24,984 bases of DNA, taken from positions 1 to 24,984 of the forward strand of contig MHEO01000062.1 of NCBI GenBank assembly GCA_001803875.1. The letters run 5' to 3'. Positions 1-7,337 of this stretch are shown one piece after another. A model generated the notes under the pieces. The model saw nothing but the letters and a program-made list of their open reading frames with translations, did no database searches and was not told where the DNA came from. The position numbers and the translations under genes were made by a program. Positions within the stretch are counted from its first letter, which is position 1, and every line of letters begins with the position of its first letter. This DNA is from Nitrospirae bacterium RIFCSPHIGHO2_01_FULL_66_17 (GTDB lineage Bacteria; Nitrospirota; Nitrospiria; 2-01-FULL-66-17).

Positions 1-652
1 TGGCCAGCAAGCGCCGGATCTCGTGCACCACCTCGTCGACCGAGAGCCCCAGCGCCTCGCGCGGCAGGAACTCAAGCCCCTCTTCGGAAAAGTCGATGCT
101 CGCCTCGACCTCGACCAGCAACCCCACGAGCCGCTCTTGCAGCGTCCGGATCTCCGCCGACAGGCCACCGCGGAGTTGCGCCACCGCCGCGCGCGCGCCG
201 GCGTCGCTCTGGGCTCGGATGACGTCCATCACCGCCTCGGCCTGCGCCAGGTCGATCCGGCCGTTGAGAAACGCGCGCCGGGTGAACTCGCCGGGCTGGG
301 CCATCCGGACGTCGGGCGAAATGAGCAGGCCCACGATGCGCTTGAGCACGTGGGCGCCACCGTGGCAGGAGAGCTCGACGACGTCCTCGCGCGTGTAACT
401 TCTCGGCGCGCGCATCACCGTCACCAGCACCTCGTCGATCACACATCCATCATCGGGATTTACGGCCTGGCCGAACGCCACGCGGCGGTCATCGAGCGCC
501 TTGAGCGGGCGGCCCGACGCCAGGCGCAGGATACGATCCCCGGCCGCGATCGCCTCGGGCCCCGACAGGCGCACCACGCCGATCGCCGCCTCGCCGGGCG
601 CGGTAGCGATCGCGCAGATCGTGTCGGGTGTCGGGGCCGAGCGAGCCGTCAT
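1..652 (-). CDS. mnmE: tRNA uridine-5-carboxymethylaminomethyl modification GTPase MnmE (TrmE), N-terminal part
   Basis: Seen: the reading frame opens at ATG 652 and runs off the window edge, giving 217 residues with no stop. It begins MTARSAPTPDTICAIATAPG and carries the family pattern GEFTRRAFLNGRIDLAQAEA near residues 125-145, followed by the start of the central helical domain (SIDFSEEGLEFLP). Known: MnmE works with MnmG to modify U34 of certain tRNAs. The N-terminal domain seen here binds the folate and drives dimerisation. The G domain and the C-terminal catalytic Cys would lie outside the window. It follows yidC by 22 bp on the same strand, the classical rpmH-rnpA-yidD-yidC-mnmE order. 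The jag/khpB gene often found between yidC and mnmE is absent. Identification is secure. The only uncertainty is the unseen C-terminus. Confidence 0.95.
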   Translation of the reverse strand, partial: MTARSAPTPDTICAIATAPGEAAIGVVRLSGPEAIAAGDRILRLASGRPLKALDDRRVAFGQAVNPDDGCVIDEVLVTVMRAPRSYTREDVVELSCHGGAHVLKRIVGLLISPDVRMAQPGEFTRRAFLNGRIDLAQAEAVMDVIRAQSDAGARAAVAQLRGGLSAEIRTLQERLVGLLVEVEASIDFSEEGLEFLPREALGLSVDEVVHEIRRLLA

Positions 653-674
653 CGCGCTCCTCGCCGCGCCGGCC

Positions 675-2312
675 TCAGCGCCCCTTGGCCTTGGGGACCA
701 CCAGGGCGGACGGCGTCCAGAATTTCATCGTCGCATATTGCTGGGTGATGCTCAAGAGGTTGTTGATCATCCAGTAGAGCACCAGCCCGGAGGGAAAGCT
801 CAGAAAGAAGAACGTGAAGACGACCGGCAGCATCAGCATGATCTTCGCCTGCATCGGATCCATCGTGGTCGGCTGCAACTTCTGCTGGAGGACCATCGTC
901 GCGCCCATCAGGACCGGCAGGATGTAGGAGGGGTCCTTCTCGGACAAGTCGGTGATCCAGAACATGAACGGCGCCTGGCGCAGCTCGATCGTGGTGTAGA
1001 GAATGTTGAACAGCGCCACGAAGAACGGGATCTGCAGGACCATCGGCAGGCATCCCCCCAGGGGATTGACCTTGTTGTCCTTATACAGGCTCATCATCTC
1101 CTGGTTGAGGCGGGCCTTGTCGTGTTTATACTTTTTCTGGATTGCCTGGAGCTGCGGCTGCAGGGTCTGCATCGCCCGCATCGACACGTAGCTCTTGTGC
1201 GTGAGGGGGATGAACACGATCTTGATCAGGGCGGTCAGCAGGATGATGGCGACGCCGTAATTGCCGGTGTAGGCGTGCAGGAACTTGAGGATGAGGAAGA
1301 GCGGCTCCGCGATCAGCCGCACCAGCGACCAGCTCCCGTAGATGAACCAGCCGAAGTCGATCGTGGCGTCCAGGCCGATGTTCATGGCCACCAGGCGATC
1401 GTACTCCTTCGGCCCGGCGTAGAGGCGATAGCGCTGCGTCCCGGCCTCGCCGAGGACCGTCTCCCGCACCCCCGCCGACACGCGCTGGTCGCCGTAGCGC
1501 TCGACGACCACGGCGGCCTGCGGCTCGCCGGGGATCAGGGCCGAGAGGAAGTATTTGTCCTGGAGCGCCGTCCACCCGACGCGGCCCTCGTGGATCGCCG
1601 GCTGGTCCAGCTTGGAGGGTTTGTCCTGGACGATCTTTCCGTCGATGTGGCTGGTCGGCCCCACGTATCCCACGACCGTCATATCGCCCCACTGCCGGAT
1701 GCCGAAGTTTTCCCCCAGCATCAGGCGGTAGCTTCCGGCCAGGCCGCGCGTCTCGAGCTCGACGTCCACCTCGTAGCGGTCGTGGTGGAACACGAGTCGC
1801 TTGGATAGGATCTGCCCGGACGGCGTCCGGGCCTCGAAGCGCAGTTCGCCGGTGGGGCGCTCGGCCGAGAGGCGCAGATCCCCGCCGGCCAGCGCGTACG
1901 GCCCGGCGAGGAACGCCGACTTCAGCGCCGCGTCGTCGGTCTCGACCACGACCGCCAGCGGCGACAGCGCGGCGCCCTCCGGGGACGGGACGAACAGGTC
2001 GATCGGCGTCGTCTTCTGCGGGCCGTTGGTGTACCGCGCGAGCCGCCACGACGTGATCACGCCGCCCCGCGTCGAGAGCGTCGCCCGGTAGAGGTCGGTC
2101 TCGACCGTCACCACCCGCTCCGGCCCCGGCTCGATCGCGGCGTCGGGCGGCGCCGCCCGCTCTAAAGACGGAGGCGGAGCGGGCGTGGCCTCGGGAGAGG
2201 CTTTGATCGGCTCGGGAGGCCGGGATGGGGAAGGGCCGGGCGGCACCAAGACCGAGTAGCCGATAATGATGACGATCGAAAGGACGAGAAACAGGACGGC
2301 GTTGCGTTCCAT
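675..2312 (-). CDS. yidC: Membrane protein insertase YidC (Oxa1 family)
   Basis: Inner-membrane insertase that assembles membrane proteins alone or with SecYEG. Seen: 545 residues, the usual size for a Gram-negative YidC. An N-terminal transmembrane segment (about residues 5-23) is followed by a proline-rich linker, a large periplasmic beta domain (about 60-320), and the conserved five-helix core. The core contains LQPQLQAIQKKYKHDK, NPLGGCLPMVLQIPFF, ELRQAPFMFWI and FPSGLVLYWMINNLLS. The groove arginine of the E. coli protein corresponds here to Lys in TALIKIVFIPL, so a positive charge is kept. The start is ATG 2312; a GGAG sits rather far upstream, so initiation may be modest. The gene is separated from yidD by 142 bp that contain a strong palindrome, and it is followed closely by mnmE. 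Identification is secure. Confidence 0.97.
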   Translation of the reverse strand: MERNAVLFLVLSIVIIIGYSVLVPPGPSPSRPPEPIKASPEATPAPPPSLERAAPPDAAIEPGPERVVTVETDLYRATLSTRGGVITSWRLARYTNGPQKTTPIDLFVPSPEGAALSPLAVVVETDDAALKSAFLAGPYALAGGDLRLSAERPTGELRFEARTPSGQILSKRLVFHHDRYEVDVELETRGLAGSYRLMLGENFGIRQWGDMTVVGYVGPTSHIDGKIVQDKPSKLDQPAIHEGRVGWTALQDKYFLSALIPGEPQAAVVVERYGDQRVSAGVRETVLGEAGTQRYRLYAGPKEYDRLVAMNIGLDATIDFGWFIYGSWSLVRLIAEPLFLILKFLHAYTGNYGVAIILLTALIKIVFIPLTHKSYVSMRAMQTLQPQLQAIQKKYKHDKARLNQEMMSLYKDNKVNPLGGCLPMVLQIPFFVALFNILYTTIELRQAPFMFWITDLSEKDPSYILPVLMGATMVLQQKLQPTTMDPMQAKIMLMLPVVFTFFFLSFPSGLVLYWMINNLLSITQQYATMKFWTPSALVVPKAKGR

Positions 2313-2380
2313 GGCTGGTGAATCGCTCCGACGATTAGTGGTGAATTCCCATGAGCCTTCGGCTCACCCGCACAAGAATC

Positions 2381-2426
2381 AAATCCCCCCATCCCCCCTT
2401 TGACAAAGGGGGGCAAGGGGGGATTT
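2381..2426. repeat. C-run/G-run palindrome between yidD and yidC
   Basis: Near-perfect inverted repeat. The left arm (2381-2402) reads AAATCCCCCC, AT, CCCCCCTTTG. After a single A at 2403, the right arm (2404-2426) is its complement with one bulge. It would form an extremely stable hairpin in RNA or a cruciform in DNA. Elements of this look (two C6 runs, TTTG, G6 runs) are, to my knowledge, dispersed repeats in many GC-rich bacteria. Only one copy lies in this window, so repetitiveness here is inference. It sits inside the rpmH-mnmE operon and could attenuate or protect the transcript upstream of yidC. Confidence 0.75.
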
Positions 2427-2455
2427 TCTGCACAGCGGCGACCGACGCCGCGCGG

Positions 2456-2707
2456 TCACGGAACCGGGTCGCAGCCCCCCGCGTGAAAGGGGTGGCACCG
2501 CAGCAGCCGCCGCATGGCAAGCCACGCGCCCTTCGCCGCCCCGTGACGCTCGATCGCTTCCATCGCGTACGCCGAACAGGTGGGCAGGAAGCGGCACGCC
2601 GGCGGAAGAACGGGTGAGACGACCAGCCGGTAGAGCCGGATCGCGCCCAGGCTCCCGCGCGCGATCGCGCCCCGCGGCCGACAGCGTTCGACGCCTTCCG
2701 CGATCAC
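2456..2707 (-). CDS. yidD: Membrane protein insertion efficiency factor YidD
   Basis: Small membrane-associated protein that aids YidC-dependent insertion. Seen: the family core RLYRLVVSPVLPPACRFLPT, then CSAYAMEAIERHG and LRCHPFHAGGCDPVP at the end, with the conserved cysteines. I chose GTG 2707 as start. Its GTGA overlaps the TGA stop of rnpA (2704-2706), the typical coupled arrangement, and gives 83 residues, normal for the family. An in-frame ATG at 2773 would give 105 residues but would overlap rnpA by 70 bases and add no conserved sequence. The gene lies between rnpA and yidC, as in most bacteria. Identity is secure; the start is probable. Confidence 0.93.
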   Translation of the reverse strand: MIAEGVERCRPRGAIARGSLGAIRLYRLVVSPVLPPACRFLPTCSAYAMEAIERHGAAKGAWLAMRRLLRCHPFHAGGCDPVP

Positions 2708-3204
2708 GGGACCGCCCGCTCCCACGACGCGAGCAGGACCGCGACCGCGTCCGTCAATGCTTGAAACGACCATTGTTGAACCGACGACCGTGGAAGGATC
2801 AGCAGATCCCGCCCATCGGGGACCGAGTCGAGACGCGTGATGATGACCCGCAGGCGCCGCTTGATGCGGTTCCGCTGAACCGCCCCGCCGAATTTTCGCC
2901 CCACGATGATGCCGATCCGGGCCCCGGCCCTTCCCTCCGCTGCCAGCCCGATCACCGTCAACGGTCCGCGCGACACCCGCCGTCCGGCCTCGAACACTCG
3001 CCGAATCTCGGCCGCGCGGGCCAGACGCTCGACCCCGCCGCGTCCTACACCGTGAGCCGTTTTCTTCCCTTGGCCCGTCGGCGCTTCAACACGCGCCGCC
3101 CGTCCTTGGTTGCCATCCGCTTGAGAAATCCGTGCGTGCGTTTGCGGCGCAGGTTGCTCGGTTGACGCCTCGTGATCGACATATTCGCTCCTGGCTCTTG
3201 TCAT
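2704..3204 (-). CDS. rnpA: Ribonuclease P protein component, with long N-terminal extension overlapping rpmH
   Basis: Protein subunit of RNase P, which binds the pre-tRNA 5' leader. Seen: the conserved core is residues about 59-166 of this frame and includes EIRRVFEAGRRVSRGP and the signature GRKFGGAVQRNRIKRRLR. The frame is open from ATG 3204 and encompasses all of rpmH (3045-3182) in another frame. I read every Val, Leu and Met codon between 3204 and the core. There is no ATG, GTG or TTG until GTG 2997, which would cut off the first helix including the Phe/Ile leader-contact position. The only near-start is a CTG inside VERLARAAE. The 166-residue product is therefore the simplest reading, as described for Thermus rnpA. 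ATG 3204 has no evident Shine-Dalgarno and lies only about 12 nt from the predicted transcript start. Identity is secure; the start is the open question. Confidence 0.88.
   Translation of the reverse strand: MTRARSEYVDHEASTEQPAPQTHARISQADGNQGRAARVEAPTGQGKKTAHGVGRGGVERLARAAEIRRVFEAGRRVSRGPLTVIGLAAEGRAGARIGIIVGRKFGGAVQRNRIKRRLRVIITRLDSVPDGRDLLILPRSSVQQWSFQALTDAVAVLLASWERAVP
3045..3182 (-). CDS. rpmH: 50S ribosomal protein L34
   Basis: Seen: a 45-residue frame from ATG 3182 to TAG 3045-3047, very basic. It contains QPSNLRRKRTHGFLKRMATK and ends GRRVLKRRRAKGRKRLTV, the L34 signature at the usual length. AGGAG sits five bases before the ATG. L34 is a structural protein of the large ribosomal subunit and heads this operon in most bacteria. 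Here it is wholly nested within the rnpA reading frame (different phase), starting 22 bases inside it. It is the first well-initiated gene after the consensus promoter at 3222-3250. Identification is secure. Confidence 0.97.
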   Translation of the reverse strand: MSITRRQPSNLRRKRTHGFLKRMATKDGRRVLKRRRAKGRKRLTV

Positions 3205-3226
3205 TTCAGAAAAAACGCCCTATTAT
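3198..3226 (+). promoter_or_regulatory. Probable divergent promoter for pyrE
   Basis: TTGTCA (3198-3203), a 17-base spacer and TATTAT (3221-3226) give 5/6 matches in each hexamer at ideal spacing. Its -10 overlaps the -10 of the rpmH promoter by five bases on the opposite strand, so both cannot be occupied at once. The predicted leader to pyrE is about 85 nt. Confidence 0.6.
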
Positions 3227-3250
3227 AGGGAACCCGATCCCGGGTGTCAA
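3222..3250 (-). promoter_or_regulatory. Consensus sigma-70 promoter of the rpmH-rnpA-yidD-yidC-mnmE operon
   Basis: On the minus strand, TTGACA (3250-3245), a 17-base spacer and TATAAT (3227-3222) are perfect matches to the vegetative consensus. The predicted start near 3216 gives a leader of about 34 nt to rpmH, but only about 12 nt to the long rnpA ATG. The -10 element sits in a palindrome (CCCTATAATAGGG) shared with the divergent pyrE promoter. Confidence 0.9.
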
Positions 3251-3316
3251 ACACGGGCGCCCCGCCGCGGGAGCCGGACCCTCACGACAAGGACGTCGGC
3301 GGATGGTCATCCTAGC

Positions 3317-3931
3317 ATGACAGGTGTTCGATCAGCGCCGACAGCCGCGACGCGTGCCGATCGCGAGGCGCTTCTTGATCTGCTCTTCGAGCGGGCCTTC
3401 CAGTACCGCGACGAGCCGACGTTCCGCCTCGCCTCCGGGGCCTTGAGTCGGTACTACCTCAACTGCAAACTCGTCACGCTCGATCCCCGGGGCGCCACCC
3501 TGATCGGACGGCTGGTGTTCGAGCGCCTCCGCGGGCTGTCGCTCGGCGGCGTGGGAGGGTTGACCCTCGGCGCCGATCCGATCGCCCTGGCGACCGCGAT
3601 CGCGAGCGAGGCCGCGGGTCGGCCGATCCCGGCCTTCATCGTGCGCAAGGAACCGAAGGGACACGGCACCGGGCAATGGATCGAAGGCCCGCTGGCGGAG
3701 GGCGCCCCGGTGGCCGTGGTCGACGACGTCGTGACCACCGGGGGTTCGACCGAAAAGGCCCTCGACATTCTGTCCAAGCTGGGGCACCCGATCCTGAAGG
3801 TCGTGGCCCTGGTCGACCGCGACGAGGGCGGGCGGGAGGCGCTCCGCCGCCGCGGCTTCGAACTGGATAGCCTGTACCGCCTCGACGATTTCATGGCCCT
3901 GTGGAATGCCAGGCACCCGAGAACCGTCTAG
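3317..3931 (+). CDS. pyrE: Orotate phosphoribosyltransferase PyrE
   Basis: Transfers ribose-5-phosphate from PRPP to orotate to make OMP, step five of pyrimidine synthesis, in the cytosol. Seen: 204 residues, normal length. The PRPP-binding motif VAVVDDVVTTGGST lies at about residues 132-145. The flexible catalytic loop has RKEPKGHGTG at 110-119, and FRLASGALSRYYLNCK near residue 36-51 matches the family's substrate region. ATG 3317 lacks a strong ribosome-binding site; another ATG at 3303 is out of frame. The gene is divergent from rpmH. It is followed by 81 bases containing a short GCGC/GCGC palindrome (3943-3954), without a T-run, before the next gene. Identification is secure. Confidence 0.95.
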   Translation: MTGVRSAPTAATRADREALLDLLFERAFQYRDEPTFRLASGALSRYYLNCKLVTLDPRGATLIGRLVFERLRGLSLGGVGGLTLGADPIALATAIASEAAGRPIPAFIVRKEPKGHGTGQWIEGPLAEGAPVAVVDDVVTTGGSTEKALDILSKLGHPILKVVALVDRDEGGREALRRRGFELDSLYRLDDFMALWNARHPRTV

Positions 3932-4012
3932 TACCCAGTCGGGCGCAATTGCGCGTCCGTCACGGCGGTTCCATGGCAACACGGGGTCATCCCCGGAACG
4001 AAGGAGGGGGTT

Positions 4013-4834
4013 GTGCGACGACGCGGTGCGGTACTTTCGATCGGTGGCGCGGCGGTGCTGGTGGCCGTCCTGGGGATGGCGCAGTCCGGGGCCTCCCTCC
4101 TGGCGGACGACATCGTCCAGAAATCCGAGGACGTCCATCCCGGCAAGGACCAGAAGGCCAAATTGACGTTCACCATCAAGGAATCCGGCGGTTCGGAGCG
4201 CAAATCGGTCCTGCGGCGCTACTGGAAGAATTATCGCGGGGAGAGCGGCCTGGACTTCAAAGTGATCGTCTTCAACGAGTACCCGCCGGACGCCAAGGGC
4301 AGCTCGTTCATGCTCTGGGCCTACGACCCGCGGAGCGGCAAGCCGGCCGATCGCTGGCTCTACATTCCGATCCTCAACAAGGTGAACAAGATCCGCAACA
4401 CGGTCGAAGATACCGGCATCGCCAGCTCCGACCTCCAGCCCGGGGACATGGTGTCGCGTCCGGTGGAGCGGGACACCCACAAGCTCATCGGCGAGGAGGT
4501 CGTCGGCAACCGCAGCTACTACATGATCGAGAGCACGCCGAAGAAGGCCGAGCCGTCCTATCCCTACGGCAAGCTCGTGAAGTGGATCACGAAGGACACC
4601 TTCCTCAAGGAGCGGATCGACTACTACGATCCGCGCGGCAAGCTGCTGAAGACCCAGTACACGACGTGGAAGCCGATCAAGGACGCGTGGGTGTGGGAAA
4701 AGGTCGTCATCAACAACGCCCAGACCGGAACCGACACCTTCTTGAGCATCAACGACATCAAAACCGACGTGGGGTTGCAGGACGGCTTCTTCAGCGAGCG
4801 ATCGATGAAGCAGGGGGTTGACCGCCTGCCATGA
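4013..4834 (+). CDS. Exported outer membrane lipoprotein-sorting protein family (LolA-like, COG2834 type)
   Basis: Seen: 273 residues starting with GTG 4013, preceded by AAGGAGG. A signal peptide (RRR, then a hydrophobic stretch to about residue 30, likely cut near ASLLA/DD) leads into a periplasmic beta-rich domain. Recognisable stretches include YDPRSGKPADRWLYIPILNK, IGEEVVGNRSYYMIES and WITKDTFLKERIDYYD. These match the family annotated as outer membrane lipoprotein-sorting proteins, which share the LolA/LolB fold and are thought to carry lipids or lipoproteins across the periplasm. It is not the canonical LolA, so no symbol is given. Its stop overlaps the next start (ATGA at 4831), so it is co-translated with the sensor gene. 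The substrate is unknown. Family assignment is good; its exact role is inferred. Confidence 0.82.
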   Translation: MRRRGAVLSIGGAAVLVAVLGMAQSGASLLADDIVQKSEDVHPGKDQKAKLTFTIKESGGSERKSVLRRYWKNYRGESGLDFKVIVFNEYPPDAKGSSFMLWAYDPRSGKPADRWLYIPILNKVNKIRNTVEDTGIASSDLQPGDMVSRPVERDTHKLIGEEVVGNRSYYMIESTPKKAEPSYPYGKLVKWITKDTFLKERIDYYDPRGKLLKTQYTTWKPIKDAWVWEKVVINNAQTGTDTFLSINDIKTDVGLQDGFFSERSMKQGVDRLP

Positions 4835-6693
4835 ACCCCCTCGCCGCCTGGCGACGCCCGCGGGGAGACGCCGCGACGGGTCGGCCCGCCCGCCGTCGCC
4901 TCTGGCGGCCGCGCCTCAAGACGCGCCTGGGGCTCTTCATCCTGATCGCCGGCCTGGTTTCGGGCGCCGTCACGCTGGGGTTCATCTATGTCATCGGCAC
5001 CTCGACGCTCAAGGAGGCGATCGGCCGCAGCTTTCAGGAGCTGGCCTCCACCACCAGCGCCAGCATCGACACGCTGATCGGGCACCACGTCGAGGAGGCG
5101 CGCCTGCTGGCGTCGGCGCAGTCGGTGCTGTCGGTCGTTGAGGAATCGAACGCGTTCTACGGCAGCGACCCGCCCGAGGAGGTCCGTCGCCGGATCGACG
5201 AGATCGACGAGCGGTGGCGGCGCGCGCAGGGCGTCGACGCCTACTTCCTCGAAATCCAGGGCAACCGCGCCACCGCATACCTTCAGGACTTCGCGGCGCA
5301 GACCCCCGATCCCAGCCTCTACCGGGCCATCGTCGTCACCAACGCCTCCGGCGCGCTCGTGGCGGCCGTCGGCCGGTCGACGCGGTACGCCTACGGCGAG
5401 ACCGGATGGTGGATTCAGGCCTACCACGGCGGGCAGGGCCGTCTCTTCGTCAGCGGCGTCGAATCGGACCCCGATCTCGGCATCGACGTGATCGTCGTGG
5501 CCACCCCGATCGTCAAGGACCAGCGAACCGTCGGCGTGCTCGGCATGGTGCACCCCGCGGACACCTTTCTGCGGGGCGTCACGTCGGCCAAGATCGGCCG
5601 CACCGACCACACGATGATCGTCACGGACCGCGGCGACGTGGTGTTCTGCCCCGTGTCGCCGGCGAAGGATCACGCCCTCGCCCCGGAGCAGATCGCGGCG
5701 GTCACGCGCGACGAAAAGGGCTGGTCGGCGACCACCACGGACGTCCACTTTCCCCGCCGGGAATCGCTCAACGGCCACGCGCCGGTTTCCATCACCCGGA
5801 CGCTGGGGGGCGAGAATTTCGGGGGCCGGCGCTGGTTTGTGGTCACGAGCCAGGACCCGCGCGAGAGCTACGCGCCGGTCTACACGCTCTTGCGGTGGAC
5901 CGCCGTGGCGGGCGCGGCGGGCACGCTGATCGTCTCGCTTCTGGGCCTGCTGATCGCCCGCCGCATCGTCCGCCCCATCCAGGCGCTCAAGACCGGCGCC
6001 GAGTTGATCGGCCTGGGCAACCTGAACCACCGCATCGAGATCGCGACCGGCGACGAAATCGAGGACTTGGCGAACCAGTTCAACAAGATGGCGCACAAGC
6101 TCAAGCTCTTCTACATCGGGCTCGAGGAAAACGTCAAGGAAAAGAGCTGGAAGCTCGAGCACCAGAACAAAGAGCTCTTTATCCTCTACTCGATCGCCGC
6201 CACGCTGAATCAGGCGCTGCCCCTCAAGGACCTGCTGGACGACACGCTCAACAAAATGCTTGACGTCATGGAGGCGGATGGGGGTATGATCTGGATGGCG
6301 GACCCTCCCCTGGGGTCGTCGCCGATCACAGCCACGAAGCTGCCGGTCCTCTCGCCGGGACAGATGAGCAGCTTGATCGAGTTGATTCACCACATCAGCC
6401 GCACCGTTCGCGAGAGCGGCGAGTTGTGGACGACGGAGAATCTTGCGGTGGACGGCCGTCTCGACCAGTTGCGGTACAGCGATCCCGGGTTCATCTCGCT
6501 CGCGGGCATCCCGCTCACGTCCCGCGATCACGTCCTGGGCATCCTGTTCCTGCTGTATCGCGACATCCGGGCGCTGACCTCCCGCGAGGAAAAGTTGCTC
6601 GCGTCGGTCGGCGCGCAAATCGGGGTGACGATCGAGCACACGGCGCTCGCCGCGCACACGCAGAGTCCGTTGCGCGATCAGAACGAGCGGTAA
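4831..6693 (+). CDS. Membrane sensor protein: extracytoplasmic Cache-like domain, HAMP, GAF; no kinase domain
   Basis: Seen: 620 residues. TM1 spans about residues 33-55. A large extracytoplasmic region (56-355) has a Cache-like look (GETGWWIQAYHGGQGRLFVS, VIVVATPIVKDQRTVGVLGM). TM2 is at about 356-377, then HAMP (RRIVRPIQALKTGAELIGLG, then GDEIEDLANQFNKMAHKLK), a short coiled linker (ENVKEKSWKLEHQNKEL), and a GAF-type domain (about 455-610) that ends the protein. There is no His-box, HATPase, GGDEF, EAL or methyl-accepting signalling segment. The protein therefore senses an external ligand but must signal through a partner. It overlaps the LolA-like gene by four bases and is followed 47 bases on by an ECF sigma factor. 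Domain calls are from sequence pattern; the Cache subtype is uncertain. Confidence 0.85.
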   Translation: MNPLAAWRRPRGDAATGRPARRRLWRPRLKTRLGLFILIAGLVSGAVTLGFIYVIGTSTLKEAIGRSFQELASTTSASIDTLIGHHVEEARLLASAQSVLSVVEESNAFYGSDPPEEVRRRIDEIDERWRRAQGVDAYFLEIQGNRATAYLQDFAAQTPDPSLYRAIVVTNASGALVAAVGRSTRYAYGETGWWIQAYHGGQGRLFVSGVESDPDLGIDVIVVATPIVKDQRTVGVLGMVHPADTFLRGVTSAKIGRTDHTMIVTDRGDVVFCPVSPAKDHALAPEQIAAVTRDEKGWSATTTDVHFPRRESLNGHAPVSITRTLGGENFGGRRWFVVTSQDPRESYAPVYTLLRWTAVAGAAGTLIVSLLGLLIARRIVRPIQALKTGAELIGLGNLNHRIEIATGDEIEDLANQFNKMAHKLKLFYIGLEENVKEKSWKLEHQNKELFILYSIAATLNQALPLKDLLDDTLNKMLDVMEADGGMIWMADPPLGSSPITATKLPVLSPGQMSSLIELIHHISRTVRESGELWTTENLAVDGRLDQLRYSDPGFISLAGIPLTSRDHVLGILFLLYRDIRALTSREEKLLASVGAQIGVTIEHTALAAHTQSPLRDQNER

Positions 6694-6740
6694 GTCGCGC
6701 GGCGGACATGACGTCCGCCGGACCGGCCAGGAGGCTTGCG

Positions 6741-7337
6741 ATGCTGGAATTCTTCGGTCGGGAAGAGCCTCGAAAGACCGAGTTCGAGGAGCTGACGCTC
6801 CCGTACCTCGATTCCCTCTACGGGTTCGCCCTGGTGCTGACGGGCAACAGCGACGACGCCCACGACCTCGTCCAGGACGCGTACCTGCGGGCGTATCGGT
6901 TTTACCATCGGTACCAACCGATCACCCACTACAAGGCCTGGCTGTTCACGCTCACCAAGAATCTGTTCATCAATCGCTACCATCAGCGCGCGCGCGAGGT
7001 CTCGCTCACCTCGCTCGAGATCGACGACGACGCTCCCTACGAGTCGCCGCGTGACCTCCTGGTGGCGGCGAGCGGACGCCACGAAAAGGGGTTGTTCCGA
7101 CAGGATTTCGACTGGGCGATGGCCGCGATGCCGGAAAAGCTGCGCCTCGCCGTCCTGTTGAAAGACGTCGAGGGCTTCGACTACAAGGAGATTGCCGAGA
7201 TCATGGGCTGTCCGCTGGGCACGGTGATGTCCCGGCTGTCGCGGGGACGGCAGCTCCTGAAAAAGTCGCTCAAGGACTACTGGGTGGGCGCTCCGCCGTT
7301 ACGGCCGGCGGAACACGCGCGCACGGAGCGCGTCTAA
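6741..7337 (+). CDS. ECF-type RNA polymerase sigma factor (sigma-70 family)
   Basis: Seen: 198 residues from ATG 6741, preceded by AGGAGG six bases upstream. The frame is open further upstream, but that part overlaps the sensor gene and lacks homology, so the RBS decides the start. Region 2 covers about residues 17-85 (LYGFALVLTGNSDDAHDLVQ, AYLRAYRFYH, KAWLFTLTKNLFINRYH). Region 4 covers about 125-185 (MPEKLRLAVLLKDVEGFDYK, EIAEIMGCPLGTVMSRLSRG) with the helix-turn-helix. There is no region 3, as usual for ECF factors. The TAA stop shares its last base with the ATG of the anti-sigma gene (TAATG), so the pair is translationally coupled. The target promoters are unknown; autoregulation of the 4013-8167 operon is likely but not shown. 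Confidence 0.93.
   Translation: MLEFFGREEPRKTEFEELTLPYLDSLYGFALVLTGNSDDAHDLVQDAYLRAYRFYHRYQPITHYKAWLFTLTKNLFINRYHQRAREVSLTSLEIDDDAPYESPRDLLVAASGRHEKGLFRQDFDWAMAAMPEKLRLAVLLKDVEGFDYKEIAEIMGCPLGTVMSRLSRGRQLLKKSLKDYWVGAPPLRPAEHARTERV

Noticed and set aside
3943..3954. pyrE terminator at the GCGCAATTGCGC palindrome
   Set aside because: Perfect but short palindrome without a T-run; insufficient to call.
4624..6657. 677-residue antisense open frame over the sensor gene
   Set aside because: Arg/Asp/Val-rich shadow frame of GC-rich coding DNA; the plus strand encodes a clear TM-HAMP-GAF protein with good starts.
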